The position numbers and the translations under genes are program-made. Below, piece by piece: positions 24,174 through 33,697 of a DNA stretch of 36,137 nt (position 1 is the stretch's first letter; every line of letters starts with the position of its first letter). The notes under the pieces are model-generated. The model worked only from the letters and a program-made list of their open reading frames with translations, ran no database searches and had not been told where the DNA came from. Location of the stretch: contig CAKOTA010000013.1 in NCBI GenBank assembly GCA_934119965.1, positions 1 through 36,137 on the forward strand, written 5' to 3'. The DNA comes from an uncultured Bacilli bacterium. Its GTDB lineage: Bacteria > Bacillota_I > Bacilli_A > RF39 > UBA660.

Positions 24174-26405
24174 ATGTTTAAAAATTATGATACAATTATA
24201 TGCCCTGATAATATTAAGAAAAAAATATTAAAACAAATAAGTGAAGAAAAAAAGATAATAAATTTAAAATTTTATACTTTGAATGAATTTAGGAATGCTT
24301 ATTTCGGAACATATAAAGTAGAAGCAATGTATTACTTGATGAAAAAATATGGTTATAAATATGATGTTGCTTTAACATATCTAGATAATTATTATTTTAA
24401 TTTAGAATTAAAAAAAGAATTAGAAGAAAATAATCTGATAAAAAAAGAAAAGGTAAATATTAATAAAATAATTATAATTGGATATAACAAAATCGATAAA
24501 TATTTACTAGACGAAATAAAAAAATATGAATATGAAATAGTCGAAGAATCAGAAAAAAAATTCAAAAATAAAGTTTATGAATTTAATACTATGGAAGAAG
24601 AAATAAATTTTGTAATAAGTAAGATTATAGATTTACAAAAAAACATAAATTTGAATGATATTTGTTTAGTAAATGTAGGTAATGAATATATTAATGACAT
24701 AGAAAGACTATTTAAATTCAATAATATTCCAATTAACTTAAATATTAAAAAAAGCATTTATGGAACGACGATTGTAAAGAATTTTTTAAAAAATCTTAAA
24801 GAAAAAAAAGAAATAACATTAGAGGATAATGAAATTAGTAAATTAATTGTCAAAGTTGTAAACAAATATGCATTTAAAGAATTGGATGACATTATTATTG
24901 GGTGTATAGAAGCAGAATTAAAAAAAACATATTTCAAAGATGAGGTTTTAGATTGTGCAATTAATTTGGCTTCTATTGATGAAATAGATGATTCTAAATA
25001 TTATTTTGTTTTAGGATTTAATGAAGGGGTTTTGCCTAAACCTTATGTAGACGAAGATTATTATAATGATTCTTTAAAAAAAGAGTTTGGAATTTTAACT
25101 ACATTAGAAAAAAATTTGCTAGATAAAAAATTAGTTATTAATAAAATCAGTAGAGAAAATGTAATTTTATCATATAGGTCAAAGGATGGAAATAAAACTT
25201 TATATCCATCTAGTATTATTGAAAAATTGAATTTAGATGTGATAAGGGAAAATATTCCTAATTATAATTCTGATTTATACAATAGGTTGATTTTATGTAA
25301 AAAATTGGATAATTTAATTAAATACAATGAGGTAGATGAAGAACTAAATTTATTATATTCAAATTATAGTAATACTAATTATTTGACTTATAATAATAAA
25401 TTTACAGGTATTAATAAAGATTTATTTGATAAATTTATTGATAATAAATTAGTTTTATCATATTCTTCTATTGATAATTATAATAAGTGTGGTTTTAGAT
25501 ATTATATAAGTAATATTTTAAAATTAGACAAATATAATGAAACTTTTATGACATATATTGGAAATTTGTTTCATTATATTTTATCGATTTATAATAATGA
25601 TAATTTTAATTTTGAAATAGAATTTAATAAATTTATCAGTGATAGAGTATTTAGTAATAAAGAAGATTTTTTTATTCAAAAACTAAAAAAAGATTTGATT
25701 TTTATAATAGATGTATTGAAACAATATGAAGAGTATAGTGAATTAAATAATTCTTTATATGAAGAAAAAATATATGTTAATAAAGATTCTAATATCAAAG
25801 TTACTTTTATGGGGATTGTTGATAGAATAATGTATAAAGAAGAAAATGATAAGACTTATATTGCCATTATTGATTATAAAACAGGTAGTCCTAATATTAA
25901 TTTGGACTATTCAATATATGGATTAAATATGCAATTACCGATATATTTATATTTAGTTAAAAATTCAAAGTTAAAGAATCCACAGTTTATAGGTTTTTAT
26001 TTAGATAAATTAATTCATAATAAACCAAAGTATAATGAAGATGTATTGAAAAAATATAAATTAGAAGGTTACACTATTGATGATGAAACATTAATTAGTA
26101 TTTTTGATAAAACTTATATGGATAGCAAGATGATAAAAAATATGAAAATGACTAGTAATGGTTTTTCTAGTTATGCTAAAACAATAAGTAAAGACCAAAT
26201 TGATAAATTAATTGAATTAGTTGATAAAAAAATAGAAGAATCAAGAGATAATATTTTAAATTGTAACTTTGAAATAAACCCTAAACGAATAGATGATGAA
26301 TTGTTGGGATGTAAATATTGCAAATACAAGGATCTTTGTTTTATGAGGGAAGAGAATATTGTGAATTTAAAAAAAATGAGTTTTAATGATTATACTGAAG
26401 TATAG
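24174..26405 (+). CDS. addB: AddB-like subunit of the AddAB helicase-nuclease, shortened
   Basis: AddB is the second nuclease subunit of the AddAB complex that resects double-strand ends for RecA. The 743-residue product keeps YYFVLGFNEGVLPKPYVDED (about 276-295), a conserved helicase-fold motif, and a full PD-(D/E)XK nuclease at the C-terminus: GNLFHYIL (about 461), IIDYKTG (about 565) and MQLPIYLY. The iron-sulfur cysteines are present: NKCGF (near 437) and CKYCKYKDLC (about 712-721), with the C-x2-C-x5-C spacing of AddB. It is much shorter than the usual 1100 or more residues; the N-terminal Walker A that AddB normally has is missing. Start after TAGGTG; ends 10 bp before addA. Confidence 0.87.
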   Translation: MFKNYDTIICPDNIKKKILKQISEEKKIINLKFYTLNEFRNAYFGTYKVEAMYYLMKKYGYKYDVALTYLDNYYFNLELKKELEENNLIKKEKVNINKIIIIGYNKIDKYLLDEIKKYEYEIVEESEKKFKNKVYEFNTMEEEINFVISKIIDLQKNINLNDICLVNVGNEYINDIERLFKFNNIPINLNIKKSIYGTTIVKNFLKNLKEKKEITLEDNEISKLIVKVVNKYAFKELDDIIIGCIEAELKKTYFKDEVLDCAINLASIDEIDDSKYYFVLGFNEGVLPKPYVDEDYYNDSLKKEFGILTTLEKNLLDKKLVINKISRENVILSYRSKDGNKTLYPSSIIEKLNLDVIRENIPNYNSDLYNRLILCKKLDNLIKYNEVDEELNLLYSNYSNTNYLTYNNKFTGINKDLFDKFIDNKLVLSYSSIDNYNKCGFRYYISNILKLDKYNETFMTYIGNLFHYILSIYNNDNFNFEIEFNKFISDRVFSNKEDFFIQKLKKDLIFIIDVLKQYEEYSELNNSLYEEKIYVNKDSNIKVTFMGIVDRIMYKEENDKTYIAIIDYKTGSPNINLDYSIYGLNMQLPIYLYLVKNSKLKNPQFIGFYLDKLIHNKPKYNEDVLKKYKLEGYTIDDETLISIFDKTYMDSKMIKNMKMTSNGFSSYAKTISKDQIDKLIELVDKKIEESRDNILNCNFEINPKRIDDELLGCKYCKYKDLCFMREENIVNLKKMSFNDYTEV

Positions 26406-26415
26406 GAGGTGAATT

Positions 26416-29400
26416 ATGCCAGATTGGACTAAAGAACAAACAGCTGCTATTACATTAGATGGTAGTAACATTATAGTAAGTGCTGGAGCAGGAAGTGGTA
26501 AAACTGCTGTTTTATCAGAGAGAGTATTAAGAAAAGTTAAAGATGGAATCGATATTGATAAATTACTTGTTTTAACTTTTACAAATGCTGCTGCTGCCGA
26601 AATGAAAGAAAGAATTAGAAAGAAACTAAAGAAAAATAATTTCAAAGAACAGTTAAATAAATTAGATAGTGCTTATATTACTACCTTTGATGCTTATTCA
26701 CTAAGTCTAGTAAAAAAATATCATTATTTATTAAATATAAATAAAAATATATCAATTTGTGAAAAAAGTATAATGGACATCAAAAAACAGGAAATTTTGG
26801 ACGATATATTTGAAGATTTCTATAAGAATGATCAATTTAAAATACTTATAGATGATTTTTGTACTAAAGATGATTTGGATATAAAAAAAGAAATATTAAA
26901 AATCAATGATAAATTAGATAGAATCTATGATAAAGAAAAGTATTTAGACAATTATTTAGAAGAGTATTTTAATGATGATTTTATTGATATAAAAATAGAA
27001 GAATATACAAATATAATTAGAAGTAAGATATCTCTTATTAATAAATATTACATTGAATTAGGAGAATATGTAGATAATGATTATTATGAAAAAATAACTA
27101 AAGATTTAGGTGAACTTTTATTAGCAAAATCTTATAATGATATGATTTGTCCTACTAAATTATCTAGTTTACCTAGGAATAGTGATGAAGAGGCCAAACA
27201 AATTAAAAATGATATTACTTCTTTATTAAAAGACATAAAGGAATTAACTATATATAGTAGTGAGCAAGAAATTAAAAATGAAATTAAAGAAACAGAGAAA
27301 TATGTGGCTGTAATAATTGATTTGATTAAAGAATTTGACAAGAGAATTAACTTATATAAAAACAATAATGACTTATATGAATTTGTTGATATTACTAAAT
27401 TGGCTATAAAATTAGTAGAGCAAAATGAATTAGTAAGAAATGAACTAAATTACAATGAAATATTAATTGATGAATACCAAGACACTGACGATTTACAAGA
27501 TTTGTTTATATCATACATAGAGAATAACAATGTTTATATGGTAGGAGATATTAAGCAATCTATATATCGTTTTAGAAATGCTAATCCTAATTTGTTTAAA
27601 ACTAAATACGATAGTTATAGTAGTAATAATGGTGGAATTAAAATTGATTTAAACAAGAATTTTAGATCACGAGAAGAAGTTTTAAATAATATTAATTTAA
27701 TATTTAATCAAATAATGAATGATACTATTGGTGGCGCTAATTATAAAAAAGAACACCAAATGATTTATGGAAATATAGATTATTCTAATACTGGTATAAT
27801 AGATACTGATTCTAATATGGAATTATTAAGTTATGAAGAACAGGATGATTATAAGAAAAGTGAATTAGAAATATTTATCATTGCTAATGATATCAAGAAT
27901 AAGATAAAAGATTACCAAGTTTTTGATAATGGTTTAAGAAAAATTAAATATAGTGATATTGCTATTTTAATAGATCGATCAACGGATTTTGATTTGTATA
28001 GAAAGATTTTTGAATATTTGGGTATTCCATTAGTTGTTTATAAGAAAGAAAAAATTAATGATAGTGATGAATTAAAATTAATCAAAAATATAATTACTTT
28101 TTTAATTACAAGTGATGAATTGAGTAAGAAATATTCATTTATGTCTATTTTAAGAAGTTATTTGTTTGAAGAATCGGATGAGAAAATATTTGAATATATA
28201 GTTAATAAAGATTATAGTATATTGAATGATTATTTAATTGATTATAAATTAAAAACACCTTATGAATTGACTGACTATATAATAGATAAATTTGATTTTT
28301 ATAATAAAATGATAAAAGTTGGAGATATTCAAAATAGAATGTCAGTTTTAGAGCATTTAGTACAATTATCTATTAGTTTAACAGATATGGGATATGACAT
28401 TTATGATTATTTAAATTACTTAGAGAAGGTTATTGACGAGAAAATAGGTATTGAATATAGTGTACCAACTAAAGATAGTGATAGTGTTAAAATAATGACT
28501 ATTCATGCTTCGAAGGGTTTGGAGTTCCCTATTTGTTATTATAGTGGTTTAACTTCTAAATTTAATGTTATGGAATTAAAAGAGAAAATATTATATGATA
28601 AAAACATTGGCATTATAACTCCAGTAATGAATAATGGTATTAAAGATACTATTTATAAGGAATTATTGAAAAATAGTTATTATAGTGAAGAAATCGCAGA
28701 AAAAATAAGGTTATTTTATGTTGCTTTAACTAGAGCAAAGGAAAAGATGATAGTTCTACTACCTAATAAAGATATGAAAATAAGGACATTAGATGATAGT
28801 GTAAAATTAGAATATCGCTCATTAGGTGATATGTTATATTCAATTTTTAATAGTTTAGGTGCATATATAAAATTAATTGATTTTGGTAGTATTAATTTAA
28901 CCCATAATTATAATTTATTCAAAGAAACAAGTTATAAAGATAAAATCAATATTACGGATAAAAAAATAATTATGACAGATTTAAATTTTGATAGTCATAT
29001 TAAAGAATCAAAACATTTTTCTAAAGAAAATAATAAGGTTTATGATATTGGTGAATACAATAATATATTGTTTGGTAGACATATTCATAGTGTATTTGAA
29101 AATATTGATTTTAAAAATCCAGATTTTTCTGATTTGACAGATTTTGAAATAAAAAAAATTAATTCTTTTATGGAAAATATTAATTTTTATGAGGTTATTA
29201 ATATTTATAAAGAATATGAATTTATTTATGATAAAAATGATGAGTTACATGGGATTATTGATTTGTTATTAGAGTATGATAATGAATTTAAGATAATTGA
29301 TTATAAATTAAAGAATACAGTTGATGAAGCTTATATTAAACAGTTAACTGGCTATAAAGAATATATTAAGAATATGACTAATAAAAAGGTTTCAACTTAT

Positions 29401-29439
29401 TTATATTCTATAATTGATGATAAGTTAATTGAGGTGTAA
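26416..29439 (+). CDS. addA: AddA helicase-nuclease subunit
   Basis: AddA is the UvrD-like 3'-5' helicase and nuclease of AddAB. The 1007-residue product has the Q motif WTKEQTAAI (4-12), Walker A AGAGSGKT (23-30), Walker B LIDEYQDTDD (about 351-360), GDIKQSIYRFRNANP (about 377), MTIHASKGLEFP (about 695) and FYVALTRAKEKM (about 767). The C-terminal RecB-type nuclease is GRHIHSVFENID, then HGIIDLLLEYDNEFKIIDYK (about 945-965) and QLTGYKEYI. Somewhat shorter than AddA of Bacillus subtilis. The ribosome site AGGAGGTG overlaps the end of addB, so the two are coupled. Confidence 0.95.
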   Translation: MPDWTKEQTAAITLDGSNIIVSAGAGSGKTAVLSERVLRKVKDGIDIDKLLVLTFTNAAAAEMKERIRKKLKKNNFKEQLNKLDSAYITTFDAYSLSLVKKYHYLLNINKNISICEKSIMDIKKQEILDDIFEDFYKNDQFKILIDDFCTKDDLDIKKEILKINDKLDRIYDKEKYLDNYLEEYFNDDFIDIKIEEYTNIIRSKISLINKYYIELGEYVDNDYYEKITKDLGELLLAKSYNDMICPTKLSSLPRNSDEEAKQIKNDITSLLKDIKELTIYSSEQEIKNEIKETEKYVAVIIDLIKEFDKRINLYKNNNDLYEFVDITKLAIKLVEQNELVRNELNYNEILIDEYQDTDDLQDLFISYIENNNVYMVGDIKQSIYRFRNANPNLFKTKYDSYSSNNGGIKIDLNKNFRSREEVLNNINLIFNQIMNDTIGGANYKKEHQMIYGNIDYSNTGIIDTDSNMELLSYEEQDDYKKSELEIFIIANDIKNKIKDYQVFDNGLRKIKYSDIAILIDRSTDFDLYRKIFEYLGIPLVVYKKEKINDSDELKLIKNIITFLITSDELSKKYSFMSILRSYLFEESDEKIFEYIVNKDYSILNDYLIDYKLKTPYELTDYIIDKFDFYNKMIKVGDIQNRMSVLEHLVQLSISLTDMGYDIYDYLNYLEKVIDEKIGIEYSVPTKDSDSVKIMTIHASKGLEFPICYYSGLTSKFNVMELKEKILYDKNIGIITPVMNNGIKDTIYKELLKNSYYSEEIAEKIRLFYVALTRAKEKMIVLLPNKDMKIRTLDDSVKLEYRSLGDMLYSIFNSLGAYIKLIDFGSINLTHNYNLFKETSYKDKINITDKKIIMTDLNFDSHIKESKHFSKENNKVYDIGEYNNILFGRHIHSVFENIDFKNPDFSDLTDFEIKKINSFMENINFYEVINIYKEYEFIYDKNDELHGIIDLLLEYDNEFKIIDYKLKNTVDEAYIKQLTGYKEYIKNMTNKKVSTYLYSIIDDKLIEV

Positions 29440-29463
29440 AACTGTAAACAAAATGTAATTTAG

Positions 29464-29492
29464 TTGATTTAAATGATGTTTTATATTATTAT
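29464..29492 (+). promoter_or_regulatory. putative promoter of the HD-GYP-like gene
   Basis: TTGATT (29464-29469), 17-nt spacer, TATTAT (29487-29492), then a GATAGGTGAT ribosome site. Confidence 0.5.
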
Positions 29493-29508
29493 TAGGATAG
29501 GTGATAAT

Positions 29509-30567
29509 ATGAGATATTTGAATTTAGATAAAGTTATGATCGGCTCAAAATTAGGGAAAAATATTATATATAATGAAAATCAAGTTTTGTTACGAGAAGG
29601 TACAATATTAACTGATGGTTTGATTTCTAGATTAAAAGAAAAAAATATTAGTTATGTTTATGTGGATGATGAATTATCAAGGGAAGTACAAATTGAAGAA
29701 AATATTCCTTTGACATTGAAGAATTCTATTTCTGTGGCTTTAAGTAAAGTTAATATTGATGACACAATTGAAAATGCTAAAAAAATGGCTGATAAAATAT
29801 ATGATTCTAATAATATATCTGTTGAAAATTATGATTCTAATACAAAAGAAGAATATGACCATTCAATATTTGTGGCTGAACTTTCTGTTGTTTTGGGAAA
29901 AGCTTTAAATTATAGACAGGATCGCTTAAACGAATTGGCAGCAGCAGCGTTATTACATGATATTGGAAAAAGTTGTGTTGATGAGAAAAGTATGGAAGAA
30001 TATGGGGTAAATAATTTATTAAAAAGACTTGGATTAAATTGTTCAATTGATGAATATCGTGATTCCATTCATTCATTTTTAGGGTATAGTATCTTAAATA
30101 AAAATGTTGCCGTGAGTGCGATGATGAAACAGGCAGTTTTATTTCACCACGAAAATGTTGATGGAAGTGGAGATTTAAAGATACCAGGTGATAAAATATG
30201 TGAGTTTGCTAAAATCATTCATATAGCAAATGATTTTTCTAGAATGATTACAGATGCTGAAAAGTATAATATTCACAACACCAGTGAGGTTATTGAATAT
30301 TTTAAGTCTAATTCTGGTACAAAGTATGATACAAATTTAGTAAATGTATTCTTTTATCAAATTTCGCTTTATCCACCTGGAATTACAGTTGAGTTATCCA
30401 ATGGAATGAGTGCTATTGTAGCACAAAATAATACTGTTTTTCCATCTAGACCTATTGTAATTTTAGAGAATGGTATGAAAATTGATTTGTGTAATATTAA
30501 ATATCAATCATTGACTATTATTGGAGTCGATTTGAATATAAAAAAGGTTATTAATAAACAATTATAA
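29509..30567 (+). CDS. HD-GYP-like cyclic-dinucleotide phosphodiesterase, GYP motif altered
   Basis: A 352-residue protein. The N-terminal 60 residues (GSKLGKNIIYNENQVLLREG to YVYVDDE) match the usual lead-in of Firmicute HD-GYP proteins. The HD domain has DHSIFVAEL, AALLHDIGKS (about 147-156), HSFLGYSIL and HHENVDGSGD (213-222). The family signature at the last site is HHExxDGxGYP; here Asp-Leu replaces the Tyr-Pro pair. The C-terminal beta part (YPPGITVELSNGMSAIVAQN) is also family-like. Metal ligands are kept, so activity is possible, on c-di-GMP or another dinucleotide; this is inference. The ATG 29509 has the only good ribosome site. Confidence 0.8.
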   Translation: MRYLNLDKVMIGSKLGKNIIYNENQVLLREGTILTDGLISRLKEKNISYVYVDDELSREVQIEENIPLTLKNSISVALSKVNIDDTIENAKKMADKIYDSNNISVENYDSNTKEEYDHSIFVAELSVVLGKALNYRQDRLNELAAAALLHDIGKSCVDEKSMEEYGVNNLLKRLGLNCSIDEYRDSIHSFLGYSILNKNVAVSAMMKQAVLFHHENVDGSGDLKIPGDKICEFAKIIHIANDFSRMITDAEKYNIHNTSEVIEYFKSNSGTKYDTNLVNVFFYQISLYPPGITVELSNGMSAIVAQNNTVFPSRPIVILENGMKIDLCNIKYQSLTIIGVDLNIKKVINKQL

Positions 30568-30588
30568 GATACTTTTGTATCTTTTTTC
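30566..30588 (+). terminator. intrinsic terminator
   Basis: AAGATAC (30566-30572), loop TTTT, GTATCTT (30577-30583), then T's. Confidence 0.8.
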
Positions 30589-30611
30589 ATATATTAATAT
30601 AGGTGATTAAT

Positions 30612-31040
30612 ATGGCAATTGTAAAGCATACTACAGCCGAGAGGGACTTGTTAGCAAGGTTGATGAGGGCTGAAGCTGTAGGTGAAGGAAATTTAGGAAT
30701 GCTTATGGTTGGAAATGTTGGTGTTAACAGAACTATTGCTGATTGTTTAACTTTTAAGGATATTAGAAGTATTGAAGATATGATTTATCAAAATCCAGGT
30801 GGTTTTTCTGGTAAAGATAGTCCTTTATTTTTTAGCAATCCAACAACAGCTGAAAGAAATTTGGCTGATAGGGTGTTAAATGGTGAATATTACTATCCTG
30901 CAACAAATGCATTATGGTTTTATGCGCCTAAGATAGGTGTTAGTTGTACAGATACTTGGTGGGATCAAGAACTGTCTGGTAGATATAAAAGCCATTGTTT
31001 TTATAAGCCTAGAACAGGTATTTGTAAAGAGGTATATTAA
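30612..31040 (+). CDS. SleB/CwlJ-type cell-wall hydrolase
   Basis: A 142-residue protein that is one Hydrolase_2 domain: LLARLMRAEAVGEGNLGMLM (with the catalytic-type Glu in RAEAVGEG), VGNVGVNR, and WFYAPKIG near the end. In spore formers this domain cleaves cortex peptidoglycan during germination; it also occurs in other wall hydrolases. There is no signal peptide, so a spore or phage-lysis-like release, or cytoplasmic storage, must be assumed; no other spore gene is seen in the window. ATG 30612 follows AGGTGAT; the in-frame GTG at 30603 lies in that site. Confidence 0.85.
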   Translation: MAIVKHTTAERDLLARLMRAEAVGEGNLGMLMVGNVGVNRTIADCLTFKDIRSIEDMIYQNPGGFSGKDSPLFFSNPTTAERNLADRVLNGEYYYPATNALWFYAPKIGVSCTDTWWDQELSGRYKSHCFYKPRTGICKEVY

Positions 31041-31066
31041 AACAAGAAGAAAAAACTTCTTGTTTT
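31039..31066. terminator. bidirectional terminator between hydrolase and amidase remnant
   Basis: AAAACAAGAAG (31039-31049), six A's, CTTCTTGTTTT (31056-31066): an eleven-bp stem, T-rich on both strands. It serves the rightward hydrolase gene and the leftward amidase remnant. Confidence 0.8.
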
Positions 31067-32000
31067 AAATTTTTAATATTTGCCCTATACTAAGTGTATT
31101 AGATGTTAAATTGTTTTTTGTTTTGATTTCATTTACTGTTGTATTAAATTTTTTAGCAATACTATATAGACTATCACCTTTTTGTACTGTATATGTGTTT
31201 GAACTAGTTGTCGGTATTTTTAATACTTGACCGATAGATAATAAGTTAGATGATAGGTTATTCAATTTCATTATATCATTTTGGGTGGTGTTAAATTTTC
31301 TTGCTATGGCATATAGATTGTCACCTTTAACTACTGTGTAAGTTGTATAATTATCGGTTGGTTCTGTTGTTGTTTTGGTTGGTATTTTTAATACTTGACC
31401 AATGGATAATAAATTTGAAGATAGATTATTTAATTGTTTTAGTTCATTTACGGTTGTGTTGTATTGATTAGCTATTTTATATAAACTATCTCCACTTTTT
31501 ACAATGTATGTATTTGTGTCTGATGGAGTAGGTGTTGCAGTTTTTGTTGGTAATACCAGTGTTTGTCCTATACTAAGTGTGTTAGATGTTAAATTGTTAA
31601 TATTTTTTAGTTCATTTACAGTAGTGTTAAATTTTTTAGCTATACTCCATAAACTATCACCTTTTTGAACTGTATAGTAGTTATTTCCGGTTTTAATTCC
31701 AGTATATTCCGCAACTGCATTTACTACTGCTTGAGCTAATTTCTCATAGTCATTTTTTAATTGATCTACATCATCAGCAGTACTATCAAGGAATCCATAT
31801 TCGACTATTACTGGTTGTGTTTTTCCGGTATTTCTATGGATAAAATAATAATCTTTTGATGTGTCTGATGGTAGTCTTCTTTGATATGCCTTTCTAACAT
31901 TTTGACCAGCTGCTTCTAAACTGTTTAAAATTAGATTTGCTAGAGTGTTGTTATTTCTTAATGCGTAGATTACTTCAGCACCATCGGCACCTGATGATAG
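31065..32000 (-). pseudogene. 3' two-thirds of a LysM N-acetylmuramoyl-L-alanine amidase, cut by a mobile element
   Basis: Reading leftward from 32000, 311 codons stay open to the stop at 31065. The first part is the C-terminal half of an Amidase_3 domain: SGADGAEVIYAL (near residue 3), KAYQRRLPSDTSKDYYFIHR and PVIVEYGFLDSTADDVDQL with the catalytic-type Glu. Four LysM repeats follow (YTVQKGDSLWSIAKKFNTTV type) joined by Thr/Pro linkers. A TGA in the same frame lies at 32003-32001, exactly where the zinc-binding first half of the domain should be, and no start codon or leader is present. The missing half lies neither to the left nor in the rest of the window. It is read as interrupted by the element to the right. 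Read-through from the HEPN operon on the same strand is possible. Confidence 0.85.
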
Positions 32001-32003
32001 TCA
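31998..32003. other. probable left junction of the mobile element
   Basis: Homology to amidase ends at about 32000, and element sequence begins with the in-frame TGA. The first element gene ends at 32017. The opposite junction is not in the window, so the exact core sequence cannot be fixed. Confidence 0.6.
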
Positions 32004-32016
32004 ATGTGTAGTTAAT

Positions 32017-32796
32017 TTATGGAACAACAGTATATGAAATAGTCACTAAACCATCCCATTCACCATTCATATGATAATCAGCATCAGACTTAAAATAAAT
32101 AATTTTTTCATTTTTACCTAATTTTGTATTATCTATTTCAATTTTAAAATGATTTTTTTCTGTCCAATTTTCATTTTTCTTACCAAAATGATTATCCATT
32201 TTATAAAATATTTTCTGTGTATTAGGAGAAGTTACATAAATTGTTATTTCTATTTCATCCCCATCTCGAAATATTTCTTCTAAATGAGCCCAACTATTTT
32301 TATATATTTTACCATTTATATTAAGTGATTCATATTCAGGAAAATAAGTAGACTTTTTTTCTATATCTCCTCTAAATTTCATAATTCCATTTTTTATATT
32401 ACCAATATATCCAACTAATAGGTGTTTCTGGTAATCTAATAAATCTCTATTATGTGCGTTCGGATTTCTAAAACTTTCTAATTGTGATAATTGATGTTCA
32501 ATTATTTTTTTCTCATCGAAACATTTTTTAAATATATCCCAATTCTTTATTATAATTGTTTTTAAATCATAAAAATCAGAATAATAAATTTTTCTATTTT
32601 CAATTGATTGCCCTTTTAATCTTTTTCCTTCCTCTAACATTCTGCTATTCCAAACTTCTAACCGTTCTTTTGTTACTCCCAAATGTTTTTTCCAATCATT
32701 ACCATATTGATTTTTTAATATATACATAATATTATTTCTTAAAAAGTTCTCTATATCTCTCAATGATTTATCAACATCTATTTTTTCTTCAACCAT
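32017..32796 (-). CDS. HEPN-domain (Swt1-type) protein, candidate RNase effector
   Basis: A 259-residue protein. Residues 8-135 form an all-helical domain of the Swt1/HEPN kind: SLRDIENFLRNNIMYIL, HLGVTKERLEVWNSR and ESFRNPNAHNRDLLDYQ. The last holds R110-N-P-N-A-H115, an Rx4H motif, the catalytic signature of HEPN ribonucleases. The C-terminal half (about 145-259) is beta-rich: GDEIEITIYVTSPN, FKIEIDNTKLG and HMNGEWDGLVTISYTV, perhaps a sensor or binding domain, not recognised. Start after AGGAGG. Last gene of a leftward four-member operon, 36 bp after the BRO/DinD gene; HEPN RNases are common effectors in defence and toxin-antitoxin systems. No terminator follows before the amidase remnant. 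Confidence 0.78.
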   Translation of the reverse strand: MVEEKIDVDKSLRDIENFLRNNIMYILKNQYGNDWKKHLGVTKERLEVWNSRMLEEGKRLKGQSIENRKIYYSDFYDLKTIIIKNWDIFKKCFDEKKIIEHQLSQLESFRNPNAHNRDLLDYQKHLLVGYIGNIKNGIMKFRGDIEKKSTYFPEYESLNINGKIYKNSWAHLEEIFRDGDEIEITIYVTSPNTQKIFYKMDNHFGKKNENWTEKNHFKIEIDNTKLGKNEKIIYFKSDADYHMNGEWDGLVTISYTVVP

Positions 32797-32832
32797 AGCT
32801 TTCCTCCTAATACTTGTTTTCTAATACAATAT

Positions 32833-33687
32833 TTACTTTGACGTTTCTATTTGTTTTTCTTCCTTATATTCATAATTTAATCTATTTTGCTTAGTAACAA
32901 CAGACTCTCCTAAATTTCTTTCTATATCTTCTCTTGCTACTTTTGCTGCATGTCCACCCATTCTAGCAACCTCTTTATTTTGTTCTAAACCTTGCGGTTT
33001 ATGTTTTTCAGCTAGTCTTTTTGTGGTTTCTTCTGATAAATCAGTTAATATTACTTCAATGTTATCCATATTATCTCTTAAAGATTCTTTACGGAGTCCT
33101 TTATATTGCTTATATTCTTTAGCTGTCATACCAGACCACTCTTTATAGATTTCATTAGTTAGTATAGCATATTCTTTACCTTCAGTTATACCATTTTCTT
33201 GCCAAATATCAGTTAATTCTTTTCTATCTTGAATTCCTTTTAATCTTTTTGCAATCCATTTTTCATCATAACCTTTAGCTCGATATATATCTATAGCTCT
33301 TTGAGCCGCAAGTGATGGGTCAAATACTTCATCAATTCTTTCACTTCCCAATTTAGCTAACCATCCTTTTATTGGTTCAGTATTTTTACTAGGAATAGAT
33401 TCAATTATTCTAAACATACCCTCAATATCAACTACATCAGTATTATAATATTTACCATCTGAAGACTTTAATTTCAGTTGGTTACAATTTGTAACCGACT
33501 CATTACCCTCTTTTTTTAATCTGTGTTTTAACACTTTCCAATAATTTCTAGGATTATCACTTTCTGATAAAACTCCTACTACATCGACAACACTAATATA
33601 ATATTTTTCTTTTTCTTTATCCCATACAGTTCTTATTGCTTCGTTATTAAAAATTTTATTAATTAAATGCATTTTATTCTGATTCAT
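32833..33687 (-). CDS. BRO-N / DinD-like protein
   Basis: A 284-residue protein. Residues 8-115 fit the BRO-N/phage antirepressor domain: IRTVWDKEKEKYYISVVDVV, NPRNYWKVLKHRL, TDVVDIEGMFRIIESIPS. The C-terminal part follows the DinD pattern: EIYKEWSGMTAKEYKQYKGL, then DNMDNIEVILTDLSEETTKR, NKEVARMGGHAAKVARE and LGESVVTKQN. Escherichia coli DinD is SOS-induced and inhibits RecA strand exchange; whether this protein does so is unknown. Its AGGAGG site overlaps the stop of the zinc-ribbon remnant, so translation was probably coupled. Confidence 0.82.
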   Translation of the reverse strand: MNQNKMHLINKIFNNEAIRTVWDKEKEKYYISVVDVVGVLSESDNPRNYWKVLKHRLKKEGNESVTNCNQLKLKSSDGKYYNTDVVDIEGMFRIIESIPSKNTEPIKGWLAKLGSERIDEVFDPSLAAQRAIDIYRAKGYDEKWIAKRLKGIQDRKELTDIWQENGITEGKEYAILTNEIYKEWSGMTAKEYKQYKGLRKESLRDNMDNIEVILTDLSEETTKRLAEKHKPQGLEQNKEVARMGGHAAKVAREDIERNLGESVVTKQNRLNYEYKEEKQIETSK

Positions 33688-33697
33688 TTATAACCTC

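Noticed and set aside
31065..31700. Tandem DNA repeats of unknown kind.
   Set aside because: They are coding: four LysM repeats of the amidase remnant, with protein-level similarity.
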